Below are positions 6,268-7,118 of a DNA stretch of 7,118 nucleotides, piece by piece (position 1 is the stretch's first letter; each line of letters starts with the position of its first letter). A program made the position numbers and the translations under genes. The notes under the pieces were generated by a model, which was not told the origin of the DNA, searched no databases, and saw only the letters and a list, made by a program, of their open reading frames with translations. The stretch covers positions 1 to 7,118 of the forward strand of contig DNSU01000102.1 of NCBI GenBank assembly GCA_003499585.1, written 5' to 3'. This stretch comes from Cyanobacteria bacterium UBA9579 (lineage in GTDB: Bacteria > Cyanobacteriota > Vampirovibrionia > Gastranaerophilales > UBA9579).

Positions 6268-7118
6268 ATGGCAAGAAAATCATTTCTAGGAATAGATGTT
6301 GGTTCAGTCACAACAAAATTAGCAGTAATTAATGAAACTGGTGAATATATAGATAGTATTATGCTTAGAACTGCAGGGAAGCCTGTAAATGCAGTGCAAG
6401 ATGGCATAAATCTTTTACTGGGCCAAGCAAATGAAGAATATGAGATACTTGGAGTAGGAACAACAGGTAGCGGCAGACAGTTAGCAGGTGCATTAGTAGG
6501 TGCAGACGTAATTAAAAATGAAATTACCGCTCACGCAGTTGCAGCAAGTATAAATATTCCTGGAACACAAACTATATTAGAAATAGGCGGTCAGGATAGC
6601 AAAATCATCATATTAAGAGACGGAATTGTTACTGACTTTGCAATGAATACAGTTTGTGCAGCTGGTACTGGAAGTTTTCTTGATCAGCAAGCCAGTAGAC
6701 TCAATGTTCCCATTCAAGAATTTGGCTCTACTGCATTAAAATCAACTTCTCCAGCTAGAATTGCAGGAAGATGCGGTGTATTTGCCGAGAGTGATTTAAT
6801 ACACAAGCAACAACTGGGTTATTCAGTTCATGATTTACTCTATGGCTTGTGTCAGGCATTAGTAAGAAATTATTTAAGCAATTTGGCACTTGGTAAAGAA
6901 ATCTTAGCCCCTGTTGTATTCCAGGGTGGAGTTGCTACAAACATTGGGATGGTAAAAGCTTTTAAAGAAGCTCTAAATATAGAAGTAACAGTTCCTCCAA
7001 ATCATCAGACTATGGGTGCTATTGGTGCTGGCTTATTAGCAATGGAAAATTATCAATACACAAGAGCTAATACCAAGTTTAAAGGATGGAACGTGAAAGA
7101 TTTTAGTTTCAATTCTTT
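6268..7118 (+). CDS. BadF/BadG/BcrA/HgdC-type ATPase, acyl-CoA dehydratase activase (3' end outside window)
   Basis: The first 283 residues are present. Members of this ASKHA-fold family use ATP hydrolysis and a [4Fe-4S] cluster held between two subunits to push an electron into 2-hydroxyacyl-CoA dehydratases or benzoyl-CoA reductase-type partners in anaerobes. The visible motifs, in order, are phosphate-1 GIDVGSVTTK (8-17), GVGTTGSGR (62-70), phosphate-2 ILEIGGQDSK (103-112), NTVCAAGTGSFLDQQ (127-141) with C130, AGRCGVFAESD (166-176) with C169, the adenosine motif VFQGGVATN (217-225), and PPNHQTMGAIGAGLLA (243-258). The two cysteines are 39 residues apart, as in HgdC (Cys127/Cys166), so the cluster site is intact. 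The canonical domain is nearly complete at about residue 260. The sequence then continues with TKFKGW (269-274), which resembles the link to the further domains of the large activase/dehydratase fusion proteins, so the full protein may be much longer. The true partner and substrate lie outside the window. Confidence 0.92.
   Translation, partial: MARKSFLGIDVGSVTTKLAVINETGEYIDSIMLRTAGKPVNAVQDGINLLLGQANEEYEILGVGTTGSGRQLAGALVGADVIKNEITAHAVAASINIPGTQTILEIGGQDSKIIILRDGIVTDFAMNTVCAAGTGSFLDQQASRLNVPIQEFGSTALKSTSPARIAGRCGVFAESDLIHKQQLGYSVHDLLYGLCQALVRNYLSNLALGKEILAPVVFQGGVATNIGMVKAFKEALNIEVTVPPNHQTMGAIGAGLLAMENYQYTRANTKFKGWNVKDFSFNS

Noticed and set aside
1..7118. CRISPR array, tRNA/rRNA, insertion sequence, prophage or integration site
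   Set aside because: I found no regularly spaced repeats, cloverleaf, transposase or terminal inverted repeats when reading both strands.

Overview
The window is AT-rich (roughly 30% GC by eye) bacterial chromosome with six protein-coding genes, two of them cut by the window edges. The best guess at origin is an anaerobic, gut-type relative of the cyanobacteria (Melainabacteria/Gastranaerophilales-like). This rests on two things: a secreted protein with 'RL-x-RLE-x-KVFG' repeats, which I associate with that lineage, and an oxygen-sensitive 2-hydroxyacyl-CoA dehydratase-type activase, which points to anaerobic life. It is an inference from memory, not a database result.

Layout, left to right. 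Positions 1-1074 (minus, 3' end missing) encode a secreted protein with three ~50-residue repeats and a Tyr/Pro/Asn-rich tail. Positions 1296-1589 (plus) encode a 97-residue RelE/ParE-fold toxin with no recognisable antitoxin beside it. It converges on, and overlaps by 4 bp, a minus-strand gene (1586-2179) for a secreted, helical protein of unknown function. Divergent from that is a 711-residue GT-C-type membrane glycosyltransferase (2354-4489). It converges on a 444-residue minus-strand protein (4537-5871) that joins TPR repeats to a C-terminal zinc-peptidase domain resembling anthrax lethal factor/Pro-Pro endopeptidase. A 396-bp non-coding region follows, and then the start of a BadF/HgdC-type ATPase activase (6268-7118, 3' end missing) with both iron-sulfur cysteines.

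The genes alternate strand and are mostly single transcription units, so there is no operon from which to read a shared pathway. The repeat protein, the helical secreted protein and the glycosyltransferase all belong to the cell envelope. The activase belongs to anaerobic CoA-ester or related reductive metabolism. The TPR-peptidase lacks an export signal and is probably cytoplasmic.

I do not see a clear undescribed multi-gene system. The observations most worth a second look are the TPR-lethal-factor-like peptidase fusion, the solitary toxin lying antisense between two minus-strand genes, and a perfect dyad sitting on the putative -10 of the activase gene.
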